A stretch of 64,000 nucleotides of DNA, from positions 81,104 through 145,103 of the forward strand of contig NZ_JAMBOE010000002.1 of assembly GCF_023715465.1 (NCBI RefSeq), read 5' to 3'. Shown here in pieces: positions 43,394-52,223 of the stretch. Source of the stretch: Paenibacillus macerans (lineage in GTDB: Bacteria > Bacillota > Bacilli > Paenibacillales > Paenibacillaceae). The position numbers and the translations under genes are program-made. Position 1 is the stretch's first letter, and each line of letters opens with the position of its first letter. Under the pieces are notes generated by a model. That model was given only the letters and a program-made list of their open reading frames with translations, was not told the origin of the DNA and searched no databases.

Positions 43394-44227
43394 TTATTCC
43401 GCTCCCAACGCTCTCAATATGTCTTCCAAAGTAAGCTTCAGGATCAGCTCACGATATTCCGCCGAAGCTTCAATGTCATTCAGAATAGGTGCCGGCAACA
43501 GCGAACCGACCTGATCGACCCTTTCTTTCAGAGGGATGTCCCGGAGGTTTAAACGGGCTTCAATCGCTGCCGAGCGGAAAGGAAAAGCGCACACCCCGCT
43601 GAAGGCGATACGAATCCCGGAACCCGCGCGAATCGCGGCTACAGTGACGACCGGATAGCCGATCGCGGCCACTTTTCGTTTCTTTATGGTCATATAGGGC
43701 AGTTTCGTGTAACTTTCCTCCGTAACCGTCTGCACCAGAAACTCCCCTCTCCCAAGCTGAAGGGTATGTTCGAACACTTGGGTAATCGGCGCTTGCCTTC
43801 CCCCTGCCGGGCCGAAGATTCGCACTTCGCTGTCGGTTAAGAGCAGCGGAAGCACCGCTTCGCGGTATTGGAATAGCCCGCAAATGTTGCCGCCAAACGT
43901 AATTTTATTGCGGGAGGTGCGGTCGGCAACGCCGCCTCCGGTTTCTCCAAGCAGAGGAAACACCCGGGAATCGTAAAGTTCGGACAACGTTAGCGCGGAA
44001 CCGAGAATCAGCTTATCCTCCCGAGCTGACATCTCGCGGCATTCGGGGATCGCTTTCAAATCGATTACGGCCCCGGTAATCACTTGGTTAAGCCGGCCCA
44101 AGGTGATGATTTCGGTCCCGCCGGACCAATAAAGCGGCTGTTTGCCCTGTCCGTCCAATTGCTGAAAAAGGTTGACGGCTTCATGGACAGAGGCTGGCCG
44201 GTAATATTCGAAGTCATAGGGAATCAT
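43394..44227 (-). CDS. Molybdenum hydroxylase, FAD subunit
   Basis: A 277-residue medium subunit of the xanthine dehydrogenase/CO dehydrogenase family. It starts DFEYYRPASVHEAVNLF, with the FAD-binding SGGTEII and NKITFGGNIC segments. It relays electrons to the acceptor. It overlaps the large subunit by 14 bases and is followed two bases later by the iron-sulfur subunit. Confidence 0.9.
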   Translation of the reverse strand: MIPYDFEYYRPASVHEAVNLFQQLDGQGKQPLYWSGGTEIITLGRLNQVITGAVIDLKAIPECREMSAREDKLILGSALTLSELYDSRVFPLLGETGGGVADRTSRNKITFGGNICGLFQYREAVLPLLLTDSEVRIFGPAGGRQAPITQVFEHTLQLGRGEFLVQTVTEESYTKLPYMTIKKRKVAAIGYPVVTVAAIRAGSGIRIAFSGVCAFPFRSAAIEARLNLRDIPLKERVDQVGSLLPAPILNDIEASAEYRELILKLTLEDILRALGAE

Positions 44228-46547
44228 GCGGTTCCCCCCTTCTGGTCCTCCAGATCGTTTCCGGGAAAAGCGGCAATTGATTCAGCTGCACTCCTGCGGC
44301 GCGCGATATGGCGCTGGCCAATGCGGCGGGCATGCCGATCAGCCCGTGTTCGCCCAGCGCGCGGCTGCCGTACGGCCCATCCAGGCACGGACTTTCGATA
44401 AATTCGACCACATATTCCGGATTTTCACCATAACGGATTAGAGGATAATCGCGAAGCGTCGGATTATAGACGGCGCCGCTGGCGCTAAACAGAAACGTTT
44501 CGCGGTTGGCAAAGCTGAGCCCCATGGATATCGCACCCATCACTTGGCCAAGCGCCGCTTTAAGATTCAGCACCTTGCCCGCGTCGTTGACGGAAATCGC
44601 TTTGAGCAGCCTGTAGGAATAATCCCTGGTGTCAAGCTCAATCTCCATGGCCTGCGCCCCTACATTCCATTCCGGTCCCGGCGTACCTTCCCCGGTTTCC
44701 GGGTTGATCACGTTCATACGCCGCTGGATATAGTTGCCGCGGCCTATGATTTGACCGCCAATGGAATTTCCGTTTGGATATCTGTAGCCATAACAAATAT
44801 CCTTAACTCTTACATTAATGCTCGGGTCAGCCCGGACATACACATGTTCCCACCCCAGCTCCAGATCGTCCGGGTCCGCTCTAAGCACGCATGCGGCGAT
44901 TTTCAACAGCTGCCTGATCGCGTCATCCGCCGCTTTGAGCACCGCGCGGCCGGCCAGAAAAGTGCCGCGGCTGGCCACCGTTTTCCAGTGTTCCGGGGTA
45001 ATTTCGGTATTCACTTTAAATTTCACATGCACTTTATCGGGACTCATTTTCAACCGCTGCGCCAGAATTTGAGCCAAAACCGTTTTCGTGCCGGTTCCGA
45101 TCTCCACGACGCCGGTTTCCAGATTCACGCTGCCGTCCGGATTGAAGATTATGATCGCTCCCGAGGTGGCATCCGGGTCCGCGGAGGAATTTTTCCAGAA
45201 GCAGCTGATTCCCTTGGCCCGGATCTTATGCGCATCCACCTGCCTCACCTGCCAATCGTCCCAGCCGGATAGCAAGCGCAAGCGGTGCATGCAGGTTTTT
45301 AAATCCCCCAGATTGCTTACGGTCAGCACATCCCTAGTGGGGGCGGTATCGCCGGGCACGGCAATATTCCGCATGCGCAGCTCCCAAGGGTCCATGCGGA
45401 GTTTTTCCGCCAGCGCATCCATCGCCCGTTCGATCGCAAAGGTCAGCTCCGCATGCCCGTATCCCCGAAATGCCGAGGCATAAGGATGATTCGTGTACAG
45501 GGTAAAGCAATCGCAATACAAATGTTCGATCGAATACGGCCCGGAGCAGTCCGCCAAAGCAGCCCGGGCAATATCGCTGGATTTATCGTTGTAGGCGCCG
45601 CCGTCAAACCGGTACACGATATGCGCCGCGGTGATCTTGCCTTGCATCGTGCTGCCCAGTCTGACCGTAGCGTCAAGCCCGATATGCCCCGGCGCGGTCA
45701 GCATATCTTCTTCCCGCATGTTGATGATTTTTACTTTGCGGCCGCCCACTGCCCGCGAAGCGATATAAGCGATCAACTCCAGCTGGATCGCTGCCTTGCC
45801 GCCGTAACCGCCTCCGACGAACGGCGTAGTCACCACGATCCAACCGGGATCGATCTTGAAAAACAGGCTGAAATATTTTTTGACCGCAAACGGAGCCTGC
45901 GTCGACGATTCGATGTGAACATGCCCGTCCGGCTTAATCTCTGCGATAGCGCTTCGCGTTTCCATGGCCGCATGGTCCGATGGTACGAACGAAACCGTAT
46001 TTTCAATGATAATTTCACTCAACTTCCAGCCTTCATCCAGGTCGCCCTTGCGAACCTTAAGCAGACTGGCTACATTGGTTCCGGGGATGGGCCTAACCCC
46101 TGGCGCCGCTTCATATTCCCCCAGCTTCTCGTGAATGAGCGGAGCATCTCTTCGTAAGGCGTCCGCCGGAGAGTTTACTACCGGCAGCGGCTCGTACCGG
46201 ACCCGGATCAAACTGGCCGCGTACTGAGCCTGCACTTCGGTATCGGCGACCACAACAGCTACGGTTTCCCCGTAAAATCGTACACGGTCTTTGGCGATGA
46301 TAGGTCTGTCGCGGATTTCTTCTCCCGTAAGCACATCGCTGGATTCCCCTGTCAAAACGGCCCGAACCCCTGGTGCTTGCCGGGCTTCGTCCGTGTTGAT
46401 CTCGACGATCCGCGCATGGGCATACGGGCTTATCGCGATACGGGCATGGAGCATTCGCGTATCGGTTTGATCCCCCGTATATAAAGCGGCGCCCGTTACT
46501 TTATCCCAGGACTCTTTTTTCGGAACGCTTCTCCCGATGACCTCCAA
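44214..46547 (-). CDS. Molybdenum hydroxylase, molybdopterin-binding catalytic subunit
   Basis: The 777-residue large subunit. It has GGGYGGKAA, SAFRGYGHAE (cofactor-binding loop) and, near the C-terminus, ALGEHGLIGMP with the catalytic Glu. The substrate is probably a purine or other N-heterocycle or aldehyde; B. subtilis PucD is the closest named relative. The start is TTG at 46547, with AAAGGAGAGG ahead; the longer upstream frame looks noncoding. First gene of the operon. No MoCo sulfurase or XdhC-type maturation gene is present in the window. Confidence 0.92.
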   Translation of the reverse strand: MEVIGRSVPKKESWDKVTGAALYTGDQTDTRMLHARIAISPYAHARIVEINTDEARQAPGVRAVLTGESSDVLTGEEIRDRPIIAKDRVRFYGETVAVVVADTEVQAQYAASLIRVRYEPLPVVNSPADALRRDAPLIHEKLGEYEAAPGVRPIPGTNVASLLKVRKGDLDEGWKLSEIIIENTVSFVPSDHAAMETRSAIAEIKPDGHVHIESSTQAPFAVKKYFSLFFKIDPGWIVVTTPFVGGGYGGKAAIQLELIAYIASRAVGGRKVKIINMREEDMLTAPGHIGLDATVRLGSTMQGKITAAHIVYRFDGGAYNDKSSDIARAALADCSGPYSIEHLYCDCFTLYTNHPYASAFRGYGHAELTFAIERAMDALAEKLRMDPWELRMRNIAVPGDTAPTRDVLTVSNLGDLKTCMHRLRLLSGWDDWQVRQVDAHKIRAKGISCFWKNSSADPDATSGAIIIFNPDGSVNLETGVVEIGTGTKTVLAQILAQRLKMSPDKVHVKFKVNTEITPEHWKTVASRGTFLAGRAVLKAADDAIRQLLKIAACVLRADPDDLELGWEHVYVRADPSINVRVKDICYGYRYPNGNSIGGQIIGRGNYIQRRMNVINPETGEGTPGPEWNVGAQAMEIELDTRDYSYRLLKAISVNDAGKVLNLKAALGQVMGAISMGLSFANRETFLFSASGAVYNPTLRDYPLIRYGENPEYVVEFIESPCLDGPYGSRALGEHGLIGMPAALASAISRAAGVQLNQLPLFPETIWRTRRGEPHDSL

Positions 46548-46638
46548 AGTTGTCCTCTCCTTTCGAAATAGCTCCGCACGGTTTCCACAAATTACTGCAT
46601 TATACGAATTTGGACAAAGCGTTATGCTCCTAAGGCGC

Positions 46639-46668
46639 AAAAAAAGACACCCCTTAATAAGGAGTGCC
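46639..46668 (-). terminator. Terminator of the FUSC-type exporter gene
   Basis: On the reverse strand GGCACTCCTT pairs (one G-T wobble) with AGGGGTGTC and is followed by seven Ts. Confidence 0.8.
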
Positions 46669-46673
46669 AGGAA

Positions 46674-47684
46674 TTAAGTCATCCGCTGAAGTTGTTTAAG
46701 AAGCGCGGATGTATCCGTATAGATAGCTGACGAATACCTTAGAGGCTCGTCCGGCGTAGCCCCTATCTGATGCAGCTCAAGGGACGAAACGGAGAGATCA
46801 GCCGATTTGGGACTTGGATTGCTCCAGTACACGCCAATCGATCTTAGCAGGTTAGCCCATTGTGTTCGCGCGGATTCCGCCAGCGTCCCCGTGGAGTTCC
46901 ATTCGGAGACAACATTCACCGTATTGTCCAAATAGGCTGCCCCGTGCTTTATTAGTGCGATGCGGTTTTGATTTTGCTGTATCTTAGAGCGGCTTGCAGG
47001 CGCGATCACATTAAATTGGATACTTTCCGCCGCCTGCTCCATTTGTTTTTCTACTTGAAACAGCCTCTGCCGGAACAGTTGCAGCGCTGATTGTACGGCC
47101 TTTTTTTGCTCCTCGGAACAACCGTTTTGAATCCATACCGCCGCTTCGGTGTACCGCTCCGATAAACTTTTCATTAATGCATAAGCTTTCCGTTCCGCCG
47201 GTTTAACAAAATTCGGCGGATAAACGAGTATGTGCACCGCGAGTCCGACAGCGATGCCAATAAACGTATCGCGAATGCGGTCCAGCCCGTAAAGGTCGGA
47301 TTGTTTTTGCAGCGCAAAAACGAGCAGCACGCTTAATGCCACTTGATGAAGGACGCTTTCCTGCCTGTCGATCAGTAAGGCGAATCCGCAAACCAGGGCA
47401 ATGAGCCATGCCAGCGTCCAGCCGTTTAAGGCCATATGATCGGCGGCCCAAAAAGTCAACGCCACACCGATCACCGTACCGAGCAGCCGATGAAATGAAA
47501 ACCGGATGGATTGCAAAATGGTGGTTTGTACGCATAAAATCACCGACAGCGGCGCCAGATAAGGGTGCTTCGACCCGGCCAGCTTGGCGAGCTCCCACGC
47601 CACTCCGGAAGCGGCGGATATTTTGGCGATAAATACGATAAGTTTGCCGATATTTCGCACTTTTTCCTTGGCTTGTTCGGTCAA
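46674..47684 (-). CDS. FUSC/aromatic acid exporter family protein
   Basis: A 336-residue protein with an N-terminal group of about six helices (KHPYLAPLSVILCVQTTILQSIRFSFHRLLGTVIGVALTF region) typical of FUSC/ArAE exporters, and a C-terminal soluble helical part (about 165-336) with a coiled-coil. Such proteins export aromatic carboxylates or fusaric acid. The start is TTG with CGGAGGG upstream. It is followed downstream by the molybdenum hydroxylase operon beyond a terminator, so any link is only by position. Confidence 0.8.
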   Translation of the reverse strand: MTEQAKEKVRNIGKLIVFIAKISAASGVAWELAKLAGSKHPYLAPLSVILCVQTTILQSIRFSFHRLLGTVIGVALTFWAADHMALNGWTLAWLIALVCGFALLIDRQESVLHQVALSVLLVFALQKQSDLYGLDRIRDTFIGIAVGLAVHILVYPPNFVKPAERKAYALMKSLSERYTEAAVWIQNGCSEEQKKAVQSALQLFRQRLFQVEKQMEQAAESIQFNVIAPASRSKIQQNQNRIALIKHGAAYLDNTVNVVSEWNSTGTLAESARTQWANLLRSIGVYWSNPSPKSADLSVSSLELHQIGATPDEPLRYSSAIYTDTSALLKQLQRMT

Positions 47685-47761
47685 AGCACGCCCTCCGTTT
47701 TGCCAAAATTTCGTTAAACGTCACATGTAGAATGCAGCATCCGCATTATTTTTATGTAATT

Positions 47762-47812
47762 AAAATAAAAATCACCCGCACTCTGATCCATCGATCATAA
47801 GGTGCGGGTGAT
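47762..47812 (-). terminator. Terminator of the aminotransferase gene
   Basis: ATCACCCGCAC (47771-47781) and its complement at 47802-47812 form an eleven-base stem, followed on the reverse strand by a T-rich tract. Confidence 0.85.
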
Positions 47813-47830
47813 CTCAATCGTTTTGCCGAA

Positions 47831-49012
47831 TCAGTATTCCTGCGCCAACTGTTTTAAAGCTGCCAAAGAACGTTGCACTTTTTCGGTGGGAATGCAATAA
47901 GCCATGCGGAAATATCCGGGACACCCGAAGGTATCTCCGGGAACAAGCAGCAAGTTGTATTTAAGGGCCCTTTTGCAAAAAGCGGCCGCATCCTCTTCCA
48001 GAGCTTTAGGAAACATGTAGAATGTTCCGCCGGGTTTGATGCAGGTATAGCCGAACTCCGTCAAAGCATTGTACAAAATATTGCGGTTCGTCTCATATAC
48101 GGACAAATCGCTGACCAAATCGATCACCTCCGCCACGGCCAGCTGAATAATCGATGAAGGACAGTTGTGACCGATTCCCCGTGAAATTTGGCCGCACATA
48201 TTGACGATCGTCTCCGCCTCCCTGCACTCCGGATTCACCGCGATATAGCCGATTCTTTCGCCGGGAACGGATAACGATTTGCTGAACGAGTAGCAGGTAA
48301 TCGTGTTCGCATAATATTTGGCGATGTAAGGAGCCTGCTGCCCGTCAAACACAATTTCCCGGTAAGGCTCGTCGGAAATCAAAAAGATATCGTGCCCGTA
48401 CTCCTCCTCTTTGGAGCGCAAAATTTGCCCCAGCTTTTCGATCGTTTCCGCAGAGTACACAACGCCGGAAGGGTTGTTGGGCGTATTGATCAACACCGCG
48501 GCCAGTTTGGGGGTAATCATGTTTTCAAACTGGGCAAAATTGATTTGAAAATCACCGGTGTCGGGCGGCACGATTTTTAGCACGGCTCCGGTCGTATTGA
48601 CATAAGGCACATACTCGGGAAAATAAGGGGCAAATGTCAACACTTCGTCACTGTCCGTGGTGACCGCTCTAAGCGCATGGGCCAGCGCACCCGCCGCTCC
48701 CGAAGTCATAAAAATATGCTCTTTGCGGTAATCTACCGCAAACCGCCGCTGCAGCGAAGCGGCGATTGTTTCGCGCACCGCCGGAATCCCCAGGCTGGGG
48801 CTGTAGCCGTGAACGGCCCCGGGGTGTTCGCTTGTGGCCAGCCGGATTAATTGCTGCGTAAACTCGTCAGGAACCGGAACGCTGGGGTTGCCCAGGCTGT
48901 AATCAAAAACTTGATCATAGCCGATCTCCTTCGCCTTTTCGGCCCCGTACTCGGAAATTTCGCGAATGACCGATTTTTGCCCCAGCATCCGTTTGTATTT
49001 TTCTGAAATCAA
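47831..49012 (-). CDS. Class I/II PLP-dependent aminotransferase
   Basis: A 393-residue aminotransferase of the aspartate/MalY-type fold I. The PLP lysine is in SFSKSLSVPGERIGY; NTPNNPSG and SDEPYREIVFDG are the other expected motifs. The start at 49012 is TTG (giving MISEKYKRMLGQKSVIREI, the usual family N-terminus), preceded by AGAGGAAG; longer in-frame starts at 49033 and 49081 are less likely. Amino-acid specificity is not clear. Single-gene unit with a strong terminator. Confidence 0.9.
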   Translation of the reverse strand: MISEKYKRMLGQKSVIREISEYGAEKAKEIGYDQVFDYSLGNPSVPVPDEFTQQLIRLATSEHPGAVHGYSPSLGIPAVRETIAASLQRRFAVDYRKEHIFMTSGAAGALAHALRAVTTDSDEVLTFAPYFPEYVPYVNTTGAVLKIVPPDTGDFQINFAQFENMITPKLAAVLINTPNNPSGVVYSAETIEKLGQILRSKEEEYGHDIFLISDEPYREIVFDGQQAPYIAKYYANTITCYSFSKSLSVPGERIGYIAVNPECREAETIVNMCGQISRGIGHNCPSSIIQLAVAEVIDLVSDLSVYETNRNILYNALTEFGYTCIKPGGTFYMFPKALEEDAAAFCKRALKYNLLLVPGDTFGCPGYFRMAYCIPTEKVQRSLAALKQLAQEY

Positions 49013-49149
49013 CCTGCTTCTTCCTCTCCGCATCAAGATAACCTTGTTTTTATCACCCATCCCAAGTGCACATCTATTCACCGAAATAGACTCTAGATCC
49101 GATTATATGCACTTAAGAAGTTTTGTTCAAGGATTTACCCGTGCGGGAA

Positions 49150-49945
49150 GGTCAGCGCATCTACCTTTTGCACCGTAGCCGCCCTCGAGCAGTGTCACAA
49201 ATCGACGCCAGCTGAGGGGGCTGTCTAAAGGGTTCGTGTCTTGGTGCCCCTGCCTGCTGCTTGCCTTTGCACGATTATCCCTTTCGTACAGGGAGTAGGG
49301 AGCAAGGGGGGCTAGAGCAAGGATTCCAAAAAAAGAGAGAAGAAAAAGAGAGGGGGAAAAAATGAGGCGGTTCAGGCGAGATTTTCGCCTTGATAAGGGA
49401 ACACACGTTTGGTATAATGGAATAAATAGAACCCACGTTCGTAAATTCTTGATTCGGGGGCGAGCGGACATAGAGGTCAATGCGGGAACGGAACTTCAAC
49501 CATTCAGCAGCCGTTATAACAGCGAGCAGGCCTGCATGGAGGCGCTGATCGCGATGAAGTGGCCAAGCGGCTTCGTCTGCCAGCGGTGCGCTCATTCCCG
49601 GTGCAGTCGTCTGACTTCCCGGTGTATCCCCTTGTTCGAGTGCGGAAAGTGCAAGCATCAAACGTCGGCTTTGGTCGGTACGATTTTTGAAGGAACGCAT
49701 CTGCCCCTGCCCAAGTGGTTCAAAGCGCTGGAGTTGTTCCTGCTTGAGGGCTGCATCCCGGCGATGCGGCTGAGCCAGGTGACCCGAGTTCTCCTAAGCC
49801 CGTCTAAATTATCTCGAACCTATCTGCTTCTCCACCAAATATTTTCTTCTCCCGAGCTTGTCTGTTTCTCTGCTACCTTATCAAACGGGATAATCGTGCA
49901 AAGCGTTCGGACAGCGAGTGTTGATCTGCCGCCCCTCTGATCGTA
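49150..49945 (+). mobile_element. Internally deleted relative of the IS1595-like element (copy 2)
   Basis: Colinear with 8274-8908 and then directly with 9715-9864 of copy 1, so about 800 bases (the transposase catalytic region and part of the downstream noncoding segment) are missing. The junction is near 49788-49790. A further small deletion near the right end may join to a segment resembling 9961-9973. The conserved sigma-A boxes are at 49390-49395 and 49413-49418. The transposase frame is fused to noncoding sequence at the junction. Copies differ by scattered substitutions, so the event is not recent. Confidence 0.75.
49440..49940 (+). pseudogene. Truncated transposase gene in copy 2
   Basis: The zinc ribbon (CQRCAH, CGKCKH) and first helix region are kept up to MRLSQVTRV. 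After this the frame runs into sequence that in copy 1 is noncoding, and stops at 49940. The start ATG of copy 1 is ATA here. It could still make a DNA-binding fragment from another start, but there is no evidence for that. Confidence 0.75.
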
Positions 49946-49946
49946 G

Positions 49947-49970
49947 AAAAAAAAGTCCGCTTTCGCGGAC
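49947..49970 (-). terminator. Terminator of the methyltransferase gene
   Basis: On the reverse strand GTCCGC-GAAA-GCGGAC is followed by eight Ts. It abuts the right end of copy 2. Confidence 0.9.
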
Positions 49971-50014
49971 ACGTTTTGCTTTGTGTAATAACATTAAGAG
50001 CGAAGCGAATACAG

Positions 50015-50752
50015 TTACGAGTTCACCTCAGCTTTAAAAGCCCTAATAATTCCGTACTCGAGGTGCTCTTTATTTTCGATAATGATGTTTGAGGATCGGG
50101 ATGCGCACTCCATCAGTTTAAAATCCAAAAAGGACCCTTCATCAATAATTTGATGATCATCGGGATGTTCGTATTGTTGCCCCAGTTTGTCATCCCCTAA
50201 TCCGCTCACTTCGAGGAATTCGACATTTGTGAAGCCGCGTTCCGTTAATGCTGCGCTCCACTCATCCCGATTCATGATCGAAGGCATGGGGAAAAATGAT
50301 TTTAACTCCGTTACGATTTCTGCAGGCGCCAAATGCCGGACAAACATCTCACGATCATAAAATACCCCGCCGGATTTCAGCACTCGAAAATACTCGGATA
50401 AAGATTGCTGGGCTTGCGTGAAATTGGTGACGGATTCCACTAGAACGGCCTGGAAGGTTTCATCCGGAAAAGGCAAGTCATGGGCATCGGCGAGCAGAAA
50501 ATCCACTTCCACCCCCATTGTAGACGCTCGCTTTTTCGCTTTAGCCAAAATGTCAGGATGTATGTCGACAGCAACGACCCGATATCCTTGTTCGGCTAAA
50601 TAACACGCCGTTCTTCCCGTACCGCATCCGATCTCCAGGATGGTGCCGTCCACCGACGGCTTATACTTATTGAACTGCTCGATGGTGGCGGCAAATCCGC
50701 CGGGATGCGCACTCCCTTCACCCAATCGAGACAACATGTCAAAATATTGCAT
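50015..50752 (-). CDS. SAM-dependent methyltransferase
   Basis: A 245-residue class I methyltransferase with motif I LEIGCGTGRTACYLAE, acidic end of strand 2 (VVAVDIHPD) and motif IV region VESVTNF. It resembles small-molecule methylases of the UbiE/arsenite type, but no arsenic genes are near. AGGCGGG precedes the ATG. It is followed, upstream, by a YjcZ-type mini-protein gene. Substrate unknown. Confidence 0.87.
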   Translation of the reverse strand: MQYFDMLSRLGEGSAHPGGFAATIEQFNKYKPSVDGTILEIGCGTGRTACYLAEQGYRVVAVDIHPDILAKAKKRASTMGVEVDFLLADAHDLPFPDETFQAVLVESVTNFTQAQQSLSEYFRVLKSGGVFYDREMFVRHLAPAEIVTELKSFFPMPSIMNRDEWSAALTERGFTNVEFLEVSGLGDDKLGQQYEHPDDHQIIDEGSFLDFKLMECASRSSNIIIENKEHLEYGIIRAFKAEVNS

Positions 50753-50772
50753 GAATTAATCCCGCCTTAGTA

Positions 50773-50871
50773 TTAAATGAACAGCCCGGACATCAATATG
50801 ATCACCAGCAGAATGAACAAGACCAGGATGGCACCGGTAGAGGTAAAGGCCCCGCCTCTAAAATGACTCAT
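50773..50871 (-). CDS. YjcZ-type sporulation mini-protein (32 aa)
   Basis: A 32-residue ORF, MSHFRGGAFTSTGAILVLF and on, is a single transmembrane helix with a short Gly/Ser-rich head, as in the YjcZ family of tiny spore-associated proteins. AAGGTGGTG lies eight bases before the ATG. It is 20 bases upstream of the methyltransferase gene on the same strand and may be co-transcribed. Too short for ordinary ORF calling. The family match is by eye only. Confidence 0.75.
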   Translation of the reverse strand: MSHFRGGAFTSTGAILVLFILLVIILMSGLFI

Positions 50872-51025
50872 GATAATTTCACCACCTTCTTTTTATGAAG
50901 TTAGTCTACGATATTCAAATGGATCACGGGCTGCTTGGGCAAATGCCGTTATTGCGCTCTACATTCATCACACCCGGCAAATACATCGATGGATCCGGTG
51001 TTTCTTGCGAATTCTCTGCCGAATA

Positions 51026-52204
51026 TTACATTCCCGTTCCCAGCGTTTGCGGCGGCACCTGTACTTCGTTGCGGGACAACTTGAGCTCCGCTCTTCTATC
51101 TTTCAGCACAAGCAAATACACAACGGCCATCATACCGGCCAAAAGCAAAATCGCGCCTCCCAACTGCGGAATAAAATATGGCAGCTCTCCGCCCCGGAAG
51201 CCGATACCTCTTAAAAATAAAAGCAGCCAGGTCAATGGCAAAAAGTTGGTTACGATTTGCAAAGGTTCCGGCAGCATCATGATGGGAAGCATCGCGCCGC
51301 TTAACAGAAAGGCGGGCAGGATCAAAATGATGGTGCGGCCACCCGTTTTATCCGGACTGGACGCAGTCCAGCCTATAAGCATGGCAAAAAAGCTAAGCAA
51401 CAACGTGTAAATGAAAAACGGGATCGCCATTTCAAATAGGTTTGCTTCAAACCTCAGGCCGCCAACCTGTTTTAAAATGCCAAAACTCAGGAACAGCGAA
51501 ACGCAGCCCAGCAATGAATAAGGAAGGATCCGAAGCAGCAGCTGCAGCGGGTTTGCCAATACTTCTCCAAGCCGGCCGGCTTCGCGCAGCCGCGGCACGA
51601 TCGACATCGTTGCGCTTCCCAGCAGCATAATTAAAATGACACTTACAAAACCCAGCACGGTCGACATCATCATGCTGCTGGTCGGGTTGTAGAGCAGCCG
51701 CTGCTGGAGGTTCATGTTGGTCGTGAGCCCTGCGATTGCGCTGTCCGAAAGCCCCATCGCCTTTAGGCTTCCTGTATACACGGTGGCGTTTTCCGTTGCA
51801 ATGACTTCATTGACGCCGTTCCTGATGGAACCCACCGCAGCGGGAATCGTGTTGTCGACAAAAAAACCGATATTCGTTGACGCGCCGCGCATGCGATTCT
51901 GCTCCAGTCCGGCAGGAAGATACAAGGCCGCAACGTAACGTTGGTTATAAAACAGCATATCGGGTTCGATCACATTATCGTACACGCCTTCCACAGAAAT
52001 GTATTGCGAGGCGTCAAACTTGCCTATCAGCTCACGGCTGTACTTGCTGTGGTCCAGGTCGACGACGGCGAGCGGCGCTTCGTTAATCTGGCTGTTTTTG
52101 AATGCATACCCGAATACGGCAGCCATAATAAGCGGCAACACAATAAAGACAACGACAGACTTGCCGCTCATCAGCAGCTTCCATTCCTCAATAAAGGCCT
52201 TCAT
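51026..52204 (-). CDS. ABC-2 type permease (second of a tandem pair)
   Basis: A 392-residue membrane protein of the ABC-2 (YhgE/YbhR-type) family: one N-terminal helix (VVVFIVLPLIMAAVFGYAF), a large extracytoplasmic domain (about 40-170), then five or six helices in the C-terminal half. It is clearly a paralogue of the gene at 52224-53414, sharing MKAFIEEWKLL, INEAPLAVVDLDHSKYSRELIG and most of the helix pattern. Last gene of the TetR-regulated cassette. No ATPase gene is present. Confidence 0.87.
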   Translation of the reverse strand: MKAFIEEWKLLMSGKSVVVFIVLPLIMAAVFGYAFKNSQINEAPLAVVDLDHSKYSRELIGKFDASQYISVEGVYDNVIEPDMLFYNQRYVAALYLPAGLEQNRMRGASTNIGFFVDNTIPAAVGSIRNGVNEVIATENATVYTGSLKAMGLSDSAIAGLTTNMNLQQRLLYNPTSSMMMSTVLGFVSVILIMLLGSATMSIVPRLREAGRLGEVLANPLQLLLRILPYSLLGCVSLFLSFGILKQVGGLRFEANLFEMAIPFFIYTLLLSFFAMLIGWTASSPDKTGGRTIILILPAFLLSGAMLPIMMLPEPLQIVTNFLPLTWLLLFLRGIGFRGGELPYFIPQLGGAILLLAGMMAVVYLLVLKDRRAELKLSRNEVQVPPQTLGTGM

Positions 52205-52223
52205 ACTAAACTCTCCCTTTAAA

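Noticed and set aside
49127..49480. 117-codon reverse ORF at the left end of IS copy 2
   Set aside because: Copy 1 does not keep the same frame; it is antisense to the element leader and lacks a start signal.
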